The notes beneath the pieces are model-generated. The model was given only the letters and a program-made list of their open reading frames with translations. It did no database searches and was not told the DNA's origin. The position numbers were made by a program, and so were the translations under genes. Below, one piece after another: positions 55,856 through 64,000 of a stretch of DNA of 64,000 nucleotides. The number at the start of each line of letters is the position of its first letter. Position 1 is the first letter of the stretch. Source of the stretch: an uncultured Mollicutes bacterium (GTDB lineage: Bacteria > Bacillota_I > Bacilli_A > Acholeplasmatales > JAEDCM01); NCBI GenBank assembly GCA_947166335.1, contig CAMVDS010000002.1:36779-100778 (forward strand), read 5' to 3'.

Positions 55856-58789
55856 TAACTTTTTAGCTTTAATAATCTCATATGAAATTGAACCATTTCT
55901 TCTATATGGCTTTAATTCTAATAGGAAGGCATCTTTATCATATTTTACTTTATTCTTTTCATTTATACTATTCATTACTTCATGATATTTTTTAGGGAAT
56001 AAATTGCATTCTAATTGCATTAATCCATCATAAATAGTTATAAAGGCCATCAATTCATCTGTCTTTGTTGTGATTTCTTTTATGTATTTTATGGTTACAA
56101 TGACTTTTGCGATATCCTCTTTTAAATCTATTAGATCAACTGTATCAGTATATTCTTTTTTATACATTTCTAAATAAGAATATTTTAAATTAAAACCTAG
56201 AGCCATCTCTTCAAATTTGACTAATTCTTCATAATCATATTCATTATTTTTAATAATGTCACTATTATCAAAGCGATATTTTACGTAATTAACCATATCT
56301 TTAATACAACCATTAAAGCAAGATGCATATATTAAATTATATCTTTGTTCATCAGAGAGTTCTACTCTCTTATAAAAATCAATAAATGAGGTAAATAAGC
56401 CTTTTCTACGCTCTTCAATAATTAGATTAATTGAATCTTTATTTATTGTTTTTATCATTTGAAGAGGTAAATAAATTATATTGTTATCTATAACATATTC
56501 ATCAGTACTTATATTGATATTAGGGTTAACTACTTCTATACCATTTCTTTTTAAAGTGTTATAGTATGAAATACTTCCTTTAACATCTGATATAGAATCG
56601 TTTAAGAATGTAACAATGAATTCTTTTAAGTAGTTTGCTTTTAAGTAAGCAAGTGCATAAGTTATCATAGCATAGCTTACACTATGACTCTTGTTAAAAC
56701 CATATGAAGCGAATTTAACAATATAATCATATATTCTATTTGCTTCATCCTTGTTACTACACCTGGATACAAATTTATCTCTTTCTATATCAAGAACTTC
56801 TTTTTTCTTCTTACTAATAGCCCTACGCAAAACATCTGCTTCACCTAATGAATAATTAGCATATTCAGAAGCTATTTGCATAATTTGTTCCTGATACACT
56901 ATTACTCCATAAGTTGGCTTTAAAATATGTTCAATTGTTTTAGATGGATAGCTAAATTCTTTTCCTTCTTTTCTTAAAATATAATCATCTATTTCTCCCA
57001 TTGGTCCTGGTCTATATAAAGCAAGTAGATTTGCTAAATCCATAAAAGATGTTACATTATATTTTTTAATAGTATTAGTTATTCCTTTCCCTTCAAGTTG
57101 GAATATACCTTTTGTATCTCCACTATTTAATAATTTAAATGTTGCCTCATCATTTAGTGGAATGTCCGCTAATTTAATATTAACTTTCTTTAAGATAGAA
57201 TCTAATAACGTTAAATTCTTTAAAGATAATAAATCCATCTTTAATAATCCCATAGACTCTAAGTCAGACGCTTCTAATTGACTTTGGTATCCATTATTAG
57301 ATTTCATAATAGGATAATTATTTGTTACTTCATCATTAGATAAAATAATACCTGCGGCATGAGTTGATATAGCTTTTGGTAAATCAAATAATTTATAACT
57401 ATTAATTAATACTTTTTTATAATCATCCTTATCAACCATTTTATAAGCATTTTTTATAGATTCTTTTGTTACTACTTCTTTATTAGTCTCACTATCGAAG
57501 ACTAAACATTTTTTTACTAAATCATTAGTTTCTAATTCGTCTAGTCCAAACACTTTTGATACATCATTTAAGGCTGATTTACCTTTAAAACTATCAAAGG
57601 TTGAAATAAAGGAAACGTGGTTATCTCCATATTTTCTTATGATGTAATCTATTACTTCTAAACGTTTATCATCTGGTAAATCAACATCTATATCAGGCAT
57701 TGTAATACGTTCTGGATTTAAGAAACGTTCAAAATATAAATCATACTTTATAGGGTTAATATCTGTAATACCTATAGAATATGCTACTAAACTTCCAGCC
57801 GCTGATCCTCTACCAGGTCCCACTAAAATATTATTCTTTTTAGCATATCTAATAAAATCAAATACAATTAAAAAATAATCTTCATAACCCATTTTCTTAA
57901 TAATATCTAATTCATAATCTATTCTCTTTTTATATATTTTATCTACATTGTTATTTAATCTTTTTTGAATACCTAAATAGCATAATTCTCTTAAATAATC
58001 GATACTACTAATATCTTTACCATTAGGATATTTAATTAAAGGATTAGTAATAGGATTAAACTTAATATCTATACTATTTACTACTTCGCTTACATATTTA
58101 AAAGCATCATCATCACTAAACTCTATTTTTAATTCATCTATATTTTTTAAATAGTTTTCTCTATAATTACTTTCTTCTACATTTTCTTTATTAATTTTCT
58201 TTAAAACCACATATGATTTTAAATCATCTTTTTTTAAGAATAATGTTTGATGAATTGGAAGATATTTAATTTCATTATTAATCGCAAAATTCTTTATTAC
58301 ATCATAGAATTCATCAAATGGAAAAACATCTTTTTCAAGGCCAATGTAGAACTCATTAAAAGTTTCTTTATACAATAAATAATAATCAAATACTTTATCT
58401 AAATTATTATTAATTAATTCTTTCTCTAATTTAGATTTTGCGCCTGAAGTGATCATAAAAATATCTTTATTATTTTTCTTTAAATAATTGAAAGTAACTT
58501 TATTATCAGTTTCTTTATAACTAGATATTTTAAATAAGTTTTTTACACCATTATAGTTTTTAGCATATAATAATAAATAATCTCCTTCTACCTCTATTTC
58601 TAAACCAATAATTGGCTTTATATTGGCATTTTCACATAATTTTATAGCTTTATAAAATGAATGCATTTTATTGTCTGATAGTGCTAAAAAGGAATAACCA
58701 TATTCTTTAATCTTTTCTACTAGGCTATCTAAATGAATAGTGTTATTGCCGATTGAATATTCACTTTGTGCATAGAAAAAACCATACAT
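55853..58789 (-). CDS. dnaE: DNA polymerase III alpha subunit DnaE
   Basis: 978 residues, short for DnaE (about 1050-1150). The polymerase core is intact: GPGRGSAAGSLVAYSIGITD and PDIDVDLPDD carry the catalytic Asp residues; the helix-hairpin-helix and OB-like C-terminal parts follow. The N-terminal PHP domain is degenerate: the H-x-H-x-x-S segment reads FFYAQSEYS and the T-D-H segment reads LSDNKM, so metal ligands for a PHP nuclease are lost. Known Bacilli use DnaE with PolC, and DnaE extends primers. The ATG at 58789 has AGGAG 8 nt upstream; the more distal in-frame GTG is part of the SD. The surface protein gene ends 21 nt upstream. Confidence 0.93.
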   Translation of the reverse strand: MYGFFYAQSEYSIGNNTIHLDSLVEKIKEYGYSFLALSDNKMHSFYKAIKLCENANIKPIIGLEIEVEGDYLLLYAKNYNGVKNLFKISSYKETDNKVTFNYLKKNNKDIFMITSGAKSKLEKELINNNLDKVFDYYLLYKETFNEFYIGLEKDVFPFDEFYDVIKNFAINNEIKYLPIHQTLFLKKDDLKSYVVLKKINKENVEESNYRENYLKNIDELKIEFSDDDAFKYVSEVVNSIDIKFNPITNPLIKYPNGKDISSIDYLRELCYLGIQKRLNNNVDKIYKKRIDYELDIIKKMGYEDYFLIVFDFIRYAKKNNILVGPGRGSAAGSLVAYSIGITDINPIKYDLYFERFLNPERITMPDIDVDLPDDKRLEVIDYIIRKYGDNHVSFISTFDSFKGKSALNDVSKVFGLDELETNDLVKKCLVFDSETNKEVVTKESIKNAYKMVDKDDYKKVLINSYKLFDLPKAISTHAAGIILSNDEVTNNYPIMKSNNGYQSQLEASDLESMGLLKMDLLSLKNLTLLDSILKKVNIKLADIPLNDEATFKLLNSGDTKGIFQLEGKGITNTIKKYNVTSFMDLANLLALYRPGPMGEIDDYILRKEGKEFSYPSKTIEHILKPTYGVIVYQEQIMQIASEYANYSLGEADVLRRAISKKKKEVLDIERDKFVSRCSNKDEANRIYDYIVKFASYGFNKSHSVSYAMITYALAYLKANYLKEFIVTFLNDSISDVKGSISYYNTLKRNGIEVVNPNINISTDEYVIDNNIIYLPLQMIKTINKDSINLIIEERRKGLFTSFIDFYKRVELSDEQRYNLIYASCFNGCIKDMVNYVKYRFDNSDIIKNNEYDYEELVKFEEMALGFNLKYSYLEMYKKEYTDTVDLIDLKEDIAKVIVTIKYIKEITTKTDELMAFITIYDGLMQLECNLFPKKYHEVMNSINEKNKVKYDKDAFLLELKPYRRNGSISYEIIKAKKL

Positions 58790-58810
58790 ATTAATCACTC
58801 CTAATAATTA

Positions 58811-60262
58811 TTATACCATTTTTTTCCTAAAATGCTTTACTATAATAAATATTAATATAGCTAGAACAATTACTCCTAAAATGATGTAATAAATGAAGTT
58901 ATAATTTGTTGTTTTATATTCTGTGATATTTCTATTATTATCTATACTTGAATTATCAGTTTCTATTTCTTCTTTAGGAAAAATAATAGAAGGCTTTTCT
59001 TCATATTTTTCTAAATCTTCTAGATTGATAAAATCAATTCTTTTTCTTGTTACGTTATCATCACTATCATATACTTCATATATACAATATTTATCTTTAT
59101 AATTCATTTCAATTACCATAACTTTATCATTTAAAGAGCCATCTTCAATGTCATAACAATTAACGTAATAAAGTGGATCAAATACATCTTTTAAATCATC
59201 TAAGTTGATAGCTTCTATAATAGGAGAATTATTATATGTATAATTAGCAATACATTCTACTACAGCTTCATTATTACTATTATCATTTATATAATAAGTA
59301 ATTAAATAACGTTTAGTTCCTATTTTTTTCTTATTAATTCTTACATCGCTTATTTCAAAAGAATCTAGATTATCACTAACACTTAATATATTTTCATATA
59401 AATCATAGTCTTCATTTATGTTCAATTCTTTCTCTTTTAATTCGATTACTGGAGATGTCTTATCACATATATTGATTACTACTTCTTTTGTAGATACATT
59501 GTTAGAACTATCTGTTGCTGTTATGATGATTGTTGATTCTCCTAATTTTGATTTATCAAATTCACTATATTCATAATCAATTACTCCATCATATTCATCA
59601 ATTACTTTTATATAATCATTCATATCAATTTCTTTATCATAATCTATTTCAATATAGTCTTCACATGTTATAACCGGTTTTATATTATCATAAATGTTTA
59701 ATAATATTTCTTTTTCAGCTGTATTATTTGATGCATCAGTTACAAGAACAGTTAGTTCATAATCACCAATTATTTTATCATTATATTCTCCTAAAACAAT
59801 AATACTGCATGGACTAGTCGCATTATCACTATAAGTTAGATAGTCATTTATATTAAATGTTTTTTTGTAACTTATACTAATATGATCATTCATTATAATT
59901 GTTGGTTCTATATCATCATATATATGAATATCAATCCTACCAAATGCGCTTGGTGCATCTAAGAAGGAATGATATGCCGACATATAAATAAAACCATTAC
60001 CAGCAATATTTACATCTATGTTTTCTAGTTTTATTCCTTGATAGTCATATGAATATATCATATTATCTCTTGTGATTTCTTCTCCTGTTTCTACATCATA
60101 TACATATGCTTCTGGTAGATATTCATAAATATTTTCACCTACAGGCATATAAACTTCCCTTGAATCAAATTCAACAGCATATTCACGGCTAGCTGCTTTA
60201 ACATTTCTAGTTATACAAATAATAAATAATGGTATAACAAATAAAAATAATAATTTCTTCAT
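58811..60262 (-). CDS. Secreted, C-terminally anchored Ig-like repeat protein
   Basis: 483 residues. A signal peptide (MKKLLFLFVIPLFIICITRN, cleaved after KAA near residue 25) and one C-terminal membrane helix (about 455-475) with a basic stop-transfer KHFRKKMV bracket four or so repeats. Each has an acidic strand-rich pattern with D-x-S-N-N at the end of the unit: TDASNNTAEKE, TATDSSNNVSTKEV, NDNSNNEAVVE. That is the DUF5011/HYR-like Ig fold. The role is likely adhesive or structural at the cell surface. It sits immediately upstream of dnaE on the same strand. The ATG at 60262 has GAGG 8 nt upstream. Confidence 0.7.
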   Translation of the reverse strand: MKKLLFLFVIPLFIICITRNVKAASREYAVEFDSREVYMPVGENIYEYLPEAYVYDVETGEEITRDNMIYSYDYQGIKLENIDVNIAGNGFIYMSAYHSFLDAPSAFGRIDIHIYDDIEPTIIMNDHISISYKKTFNINDYLTYSDNATSPCSIIVLGEYNDKIIGDYELTVLVTDASNNTAEKEILLNIYDNIKPVITCEDYIEIDYDKEIDMNDYIKVIDEYDGVIDYEYSEFDKSKLGESTIIITATDSSNNVSTKEVVINICDKTSPVIELKEKELNINEDYDLYENILSVSDNLDSFEISDVRINKKKIGTKRYLITYYINDNSNNEAVVECIANYTYNNSPIIEAINLDDLKDVFDPLYYVNCYDIEDGSLNDKVMVIEMNYKDKYCIYEVYDSDDNVTRKRIDFINLEDLEKYEEKPSIIFPKEEIETDNSSIDNNRNITEYKTTNYNFIYYIILGVIVLAILIFIIVKHFRKKMV

Positions 60263-60319
60263 TTCTTTCACCTCTACTTTATATATACGTAGAAGGTTTT
60301 ATTTTTACTAATTATTTGT

Positions 60320-60348
60320 AAAAAAAAAGAGAATTTTTTCAATTCTCT
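60320..60348 (-). terminator. Terminator of ackA
   Basis: Minus-strand stem AGAGAATT / AATTCTCT with a 5-nt loop, followed by T7. Confidence 0.8.
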
Positions 60349-60379
60349 ATTTTTCATGGTTCAATTGTTTGTTATTTTT

Positions 60380-61573
60380 TTAAGCTAATTTTGCAAATTC
60401 AATTGTATCTCTAGCGATTAATAATTCTTCGTTAGTTGGAACAATCCAAATTTCTATCTTAGAATCTGGTGTAGAAATTCTTCTTTCATCAGATAATGTA
60501 TCATTTTGTTTATAATCAAGCTTAGCACCAAGACATTCTAGTCTTTCAACTACTCTTTGCCTTAAATATGGAATGTTTTCAGCAACACCTGCAGTAAATG
60601 CGATAGCATCACATCCACCCATATATACATAATAAGCAGCTACGAAATCAACAATTCTCTTTGATTGAATTTCAAATGTGTTCTTACATAATTCATTTCC
60701 TTCAAGCATACCTTTTTTAATATCTCTAGCATCAGAACCAACACCATTACTCATTCCAAGGTATCCACTCTTCTTATTAAGCATTGTTGTAACTTCAGAT
60801 ACAGTATAACCTGCATTATTGCACATAAATTCAACTACAGATGGATCAATATCTCCACAACGAGTTCCCATAGGAATTCCTCCAAGTGGTGTTAAACCCA
60901 TTGATGTATCTACACACTTACCATTCTTAACAGCAGAGATAGATGCACCATTACCGATATGGCATACAATAATCTTTGAATTGTTGTAATCTAATCCTAG
61001 TAAATCAGCAATTCTTCTTGATACATATCTATGGCTTGTACCATGTGCGCCATATTTTCTAACTTTATATTTTTCATACCATTCATAAGGTAGTGCATAC
61101 ATATAAGCATCTACAGCCATTGTTTGATGGAATGTTGTATCAAATACAGCAACCATTGGTACGTTAGGTAGAGCTTTTTGGCATGCTCTAATACCAATAA
61201 CGTGAGCCTTGTTATGTAGTGGAGCTAAAGCAGCTAATTCATCAATCTTTTGAATATATTCTTCGTTTAATAAAACACTGGATTTAAAGAATTCTCCACC
61301 TTGCACAATTCTATGACCTACACCCTTAATTTCATCAAGAGCTTTTAGAATTCCAAGTTTAACTAAATCCTTTAAAATCATTTCAACAGCCTCATTGTGA
61401 TCTTTTACATCCATAATTTGTTCATTCTTTTTACCATTATATTTAATAGTATAAATAGAATCTTTAATACCAATTCTTTCTACTACACCAGCAGCGATTA
61501 CTTTTTCTTCTGGCATTTCAAATAATTGGAACTTTACTGATGAACTACCAGCATTTACAACCATAATTTTCAT
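60380..61573 (-). CDS. ackA: Acetate kinase
   Basis: 397 residues. NAGSSSVKFQLF (7-18), the catalytic DTTFHQTM segment and HIGNGASIS, GLTPLGGIPMGTRCG show an intact ASKHA enzyme. It makes ATP and acetate from acetyl phosphate. The gene follows a YtxK-like methyltransferase gene by 2 nt, as in B. subtilis (ytxK-ackA). No pta is in this window. The substrate choice (acetate versus propionate) cannot be determined from the motifs visible. Confidence 0.97.
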   Translation of the reverse strand: MKIMVVNAGSSSVKFQLFEMPEEKVIAAGVVERIGIKDSIYTIKYNGKKNEQIMDVKDHNEAVEMILKDLVKLGILKALDEIKGVGHRIVQGGEFFKSSVLLNEEYIQKIDELAALAPLHNKAHVIGIRACQKALPNVPMVAVFDTTFHQTMAVDAYMYALPYEWYEKYKVRKYGAHGTSHRYVSRRIADLLGLDYNNSKIIVCHIGNGASISAVKNGKCVDTSMGLTPLGGIPMGTRCGDIDPSVVEFMCNNAGYTVSEVTTMLNKKSGYLGMSNGVGSDARDIKKGMLEGNELCKNTFEIQSKRIVDFVAAYYVYMGGCDAIAFTAGVAENIPYLRQRVVERLECLGAKLDYKQNDTLSDERRISTPDSKIEIWIVPTNEELLIARDTIEFAKLA

Positions 61574-61575
61574 TT

Positions 61576-62466
61576 CTAATTTCCTCCATTTATAAAATAC
61601 AATTCTATTTTATTTAAGAACTCTTTCATTGCGTTTTGATCGTCAACATTTGGCATTTTCGCAATTAAGAAGTTATTAACCTTATCAGTACTTCTTTTTA
61701 AAATAACTATACTCTTTTTATTTTCTTTAAAGAAGTTATCAGGTAATTCAATGATTCCTTGCATAACAGCTTTTGAATCAATGATTGCTTTTTTCTCTTT
61801 GTTGATTTTAGTGAAGAATTCATTATCGATTACTAAAATCATATAATTTTCTTCTTTTAATGAATCAATATGATGAATAATAAAATCATAACTAAATTCT
61901 ACATCATTCGGTAAATCACTAACAATTAAATCAATATTTTCTAGTTCTACTGTTAAAGTATCTTGATAGAATAGATTAACTGGTTCTATGAAGTTACCCA
62001 TAATAGATGCTAGATTAATTGATACATCATTATTATCAATTCCATATAGTGCTTTTACATTTCTATTATTAGATACACTATATAATAGATTTCCACTTCC
62101 AATTAATGGATCTAGAATTGATATTTCTTTTTTAGGGTATAGTTTATCAACTAAATAATTAATAACATAGCATATTGAATCAGGAGTAATTGTTATTGGC
62201 CATCTCATCTCTTTATAGCAGTTTAAAAAGACGTAATTAAGACCTTTTCTTAACTCTTCTATATTATAATTATTCTTAAACTTATTTATTCTTCTTTTAT
62301 ATTTTAAAACAAATTCCTTATCCATATCGATAGTATCAGGATCTAATATATTTTTAGCAATCATAACGATACTATCATAATAATTCATTTTAAAATTATC
62401 ATATAGAAATATTGCGCATTCTTGGAAGACGTCGAATATTTCTTCTACCAATTTATCATTAACCAC
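61576..62466 (-). CDS. ytxK: YtxK-like class I SAM-dependent methyltransferase
   Basis: 296 residues. An N-terminal helical part is followed by an N6-adenine-type methyltransferase domain with ILDPLIGSGNLLYSV (SAM motif I) and SDLPN at the place where DNA methylases carry N/D-P-P-Y/F. In the YtxK family this position is also non-canonical, so the target may not be an adenine. Adjacent to ackA as in B. subtilis. The start is uncertain: a GTG at 62466 has AAAGG 8 nt upstream; a GTG three codons earlier lies in the SD. A promoter with good spacing precedes. Confidence 0.8.
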   Translation of the reverse strand: MVNDKLVEEIFDVFQECAIFLYDNFKMNYYDSIVMIAKNILDPDTIDMDKEFVLKYKRRINKFKNNYNIEELRKGLNYVFLNCYKEMRWPITITPDSICYVINYLVDKLYPKKEISILDPLIGSGNLLYSVSNNRNVKALYGIDNNDVSINLASIMGNFIEPVNLFYQDTLTVELENIDLIVSDLPNDVEFSYDFIIHHIDSLKEENYMILVIDNEFFTKINKEKKAIIDSKAVMQGIIELPDNFFKENKKSIVILKRSTDKVNNFLIAKMPNVDDQNAMKEFLNKIELYFINGGN

Positions 62467-62482
62467 TAAAATCACCTTTAAT

Positions 62483-62511
62483 ATTATATAATATTAACAT
62501 TTTTTTGTAAA
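62483..62511 (-). promoter_or_regulatory. Promoter of ytxK-ackA
   Basis: Minus-strand TTTACA, 17-nt spacer, TATAAT. Confidence 0.65.
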
Positions 62512-62513
62512 CA

Positions 62514-62906
62514 TTAAAACTTAATTACTTTAGGACTATCAGTAAATGAATAGATAGTTGCGGTAGCATTCTTTAAATATAATACAATAGTATTATTATC
62601 CATTTCATTATACATTCCTCTAAGTTCTGGATACTTATCTAACATTGCTTTTTTGGCAATAACTCTATCATCAGGAACTACTTCTGCACTTACTCTAATC
62701 CATTTTCCTTGATAGAATGCTGATATTTCAATAAATGGATTATTGATCATTTCTTTATAACAAGTCTTAACTTTACCTGTTTGTATATATAATCTATCTT
62801 CAAATAAATTAATAGTTCCAAATGGTCTAACATACGGCTTGTTATTACTTGATGTAGCTAAAAAATAAGTTTGTGCGTTTTCTAAAAATTCTAATACTTC
62901 TTTCAT
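62514..62906 (-). CDS. Pyridoxamine 5'-phosphate oxidase-fold (FMN-binding) protein
   Basis: 130 residues, split-barrel FMN-binding fold. LENAQTYFLATSSNNKPYVRPFG at the start and the KTCYKEMINNPFIEISAF strand pattern match the small PNPOx-like proteins that use FMN or F420. The substrate is unknown; related small proteins reduce quinone- or heme-type compounds. The ATG at 62906 has GAGG 8 nt upstream; an in-frame GTG three codons earlier overlaps the SD. It is separated from ytxK by a short intergenic region containing the ytxK promoter. Confidence 0.85.
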   Translation of the reverse strand: MKEVLEFLENAQTYFLATSSNNKPYVRPFGTINLFEDRLYIQTGKVKTCYKEMINNPFIEISAFYQGKWIRVSAEVVPDDRVIAKKAMLDKYPELRGMYNEMDNNTIVLYLKNATATIYSFTDSPKVIKF

Positions 62907-62934
62907 ATATTTCACCTCATTTTATTATATTATA

Positions 62935-62961
62935 AATAAAAAAGAGCGGAACCCCGCTCTT
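62935..62961 (-). terminator. Terminator of the four-helix membrane protein gene
   Basis: Minus-strand GC-rich stem AAGAGCGG / CCGCTCTT with loop GGTT, then T5. Confidence 0.85.
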
Positions 62962-62972
62962 AATTTATTTTA

Positions 62973-63560
62973 TTAAGCATTTAATTGTTCTTCATCACGT
63001 TGATAGTTATTATCATTTCTAATAAAGAATAGGAATGCACCTGGAACAATTGATGCTAAGAAACCAATTGAAGAACCAATTGCATAAATACCCCAAATCT
63101 TAGCAAACTTGCTAGAGATTAATTGTCCAGTATATTGTACTGTAACTACAGCACCCTTACTCTCCATATATGATGACTTTTCATAAAAATATTTTGCATC
63201 ATTCAAGAAATGTGTTGATTTATTGAAACAACTAATAGCAAGAACTAATAAAACAATTCCTAAAATAGCACCTACAGCAATTGTACCTATAGCTAAACCG
63301 TTCTTATTCTTTCTATCAGCAGATGAACCAATTATTGAAACAAACATAAATTGTAATAGTGTAACAATTAAAACAAGAATTGCTACTCCAATAACAATAA
63401 TAGTCTTCTTATAAACTTGTAACTTTCTCCATGGTTCTATAAAGATTTGTTCTTCAGTATATGGATTACCAATTGCTAAAATGCTTATAATTGCAATTAA
63501 TCCAAAAACAGCAACAGCTCCGTAACTGATAATTAATAAAAGTAAAGAAAGTCTTTTCAT
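62973..63560 (-). CDS. Membrane protein of unknown function (four helices)
   Basis: 195 residues with four hydrophobic segments (about 5-30, 52-75, 90-110 and 158-180). The extracellular part after the third segment carries FYEKSSYMESKGAVVTVQYT. The C-terminus is short and acidic. Not recognised as a known family. The start at 63560 has an AGGTG SD. It is monocistronic between its terminator and the rubredoxin gene's terminator. Confidence 0.5.
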   Translation of the reverse strand: MKRLSLLLLIISYGAVAVFGLIAIISILAIGNPYTEEQIFIEPWRKLQVYKKTIIVIGVAILVLIVTLLQFMFVSIIGSSADRKNKNGLAIGTIAVGAILGIVLLVLAISCFNKSTHFLNDAKYFYEKSSYMESKGAVVTVQYTGQLISSKFAKIWGIYAIGSSIGFLASIVPGAFLFFIRNDNNYQRDEEQLNA

Positions 63561-63651
63561 AAATATAACACCTCATTTAAAAAAATATCTCTAAAATTAT
63601 TATACAACACCAACTCTTTTAAAGCAAGATTAAAAACGAATTAAAAAATAG

Positions 63652-63680
63652 AAAAAAAAGACTAGAAAGTAATCTAGTCT
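63652..63680 (-). terminator. Terminator of the flavin reductase-rubredoxin gene
   Basis: Minus-strand stem AGACTAGA / TCTAGTCT with a 6-nt loop, then T7. Confidence 0.85.
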
Positions 63681-63689
63681 AAAAATAAT

Positions 63690-64000
63690 TTATTTTATTT
63701 TTTCAAAATCACTTGCTGGATGCTTACATAATGGACAAATAAAGTCATCAGGTAATTCATCAGTTTCATCATAAATATATCCACACACAGTGCAAACATA
63801 GCCCTTCTTACCTTCTGTTTCAGGTTTTGGTTTTACTTTATCTTGATAATACGAATATGTCATAGTCTCTTTATCAGTTATTACTCTTGATTCAGTTATA
63901 GAACATATGAACATTCCATGTGTTCCAAGATCAATATATTGTTCAACTTTTAGTGACATAAATGAGTTAATATATTTGTCTAAATAAACTAAACCATTAT
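63690..64000 (-). CDS. Flavin reductase-rubredoxin protein (high-molecular-weight rubredoxin), 5' end outside window
   Basis: The frame is open to the right edge, so the gene is partial at its 5' end. The visible 103 residues cover the end of a flavin-reductase split barrel (YIDLGTHGMFICSITESRV, MTYSYYQDKVKPKP) and a rubredoxin with CTVCGY and CPLCKHP providing the four Fe ligands (C-x2-C-G and C-P-x-C). This arrangement is that of Hrb-type proteins that pass electrons from NAD(P)H to oxygen- or NO-reducing flavodiiron proteins in anaerobes. An internal ATG at 63959 is not the start because the flavin domain continues in frame upstream. The role in oxygen defence is inferred from the family. 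Confidence 0.85.
   Translation of the reverse strand, partial: NGLVYLDKYINSFMSLKVEQYIDLGTHGMFICSITESRVITDKETMTYSYYQDKVKPKPETEGKKGYVCTVCGYIYDETDELPDDFICPLCKHPASDFEKIK

Overview
The window reads as chromosomal DNA of a very AT-rich, low-GC Gram-positive bacterium, most likely an uncultured gut or rumen member of the Bacilli near the Mollicutes/Erysipelotrichia/RF39 lineages (inference). The reasons are the Bacilli-type gene neighbourhoods (gdpP-rplI-dnaB, ytxK-ackA, pfkA-pyk next to dnaE, rpiB-atp-ywzB, walJ-rlmH), T-box leaders, strong Shine-Dalgarno sites and a fermentative gene set. TGA is used as a stop in at least atpF and atpI and Trp is TGG, so the code looks standard. No rRNA, CRISPR array, insertion sequence or prophage was seen. 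Most genes lie on the minus strand.

Layout. 1-2246: 5' part of a large Ig-repeat surface protein that runs off the left edge. 2.3-4 kb: an acetyltransferase gene broken by an in-frame TGA, tRNA-Asp, a GNAT enzyme and a small unknown. 4-6.3 kb: nfnAB, electron-bifurcating transhydrogenase. 7-8.7 kb: orphan trpB2 behind a Trp T-box. 8.7-11.9 kb: accessory-looking stretch with an HTH/zinc-ribbon regulator and an overlapping pair, a DprA-like SLOG protein plus a helical-repeat/ComF-like phosphoribosyltransferase. 11.9-17.3 kb: ppdK and a GH9 cellulase lipoprotein. 17.3-18.5 kb: metA behind a Met T-box. 18.5-21.1 kb: rimO, rlmH, walJ. 21.2-24.5 kb: a 1064-residue lipoprotein of unknown function. 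24.5-27.2 kb: yhaM, cca and divergent yigZ. 27.2-34.7 kb: one operon rpiB-atpZ-atpI-atpBEFHAGDC-ywzB whose c subunit carries the Na+-type ligand set.

34.7-37 kb: patatin-like lipase and a mannitol-dehydrogenase-family protein lacking its catalytic residues. 37-43.5 kb: gdpP::rplI fusion, dnaB, prfA, prmC::tsaC fusion. 43.6-45.3 kb: plus-strand ACT protein and UPF0210 pair. 45.3-48.2 kb: fakA-fakB with a divergent TetR regulator and a palindromic operator between them. 48.2-52.2 kb: small membrane protein, UPF0158-like protein, TPR protein, apgM, acyl-ACP thioesterase. 52.2-53.2 kb: membrane protein with two RCK_C domains. 53.2-60.3 kb: pyk, pfkA, dnaE and a second Ig-like surface protein. 60.3-64 kb: ackA, ytxK-like methyltransferase, a flavin-binding protein, a four-helix membrane protein and the 3' end of a flavin reductase-rubredoxin gene.

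Together the genes suggest a sugar fermenter (Pfk, ApgM, Pyk, PPDK, AckA) that attacks beta-glucan at the cell surface, balances ferredoxin and pyridine nucleotides with NfnAB, may couple ATP synthase to Na+, and takes up and activates fatty acids through FakAB. The most unusual items are the DprA/phosphoribosyltransferase pair, the GdpP-L9 fusion with a possible internal ribosome site, the Trp T-box on an orphan trpB2, the large lipoprotein and the catalytically stripped dehydrogenase. Most readable promoters carry an extended -10 (TGnTATAAT).
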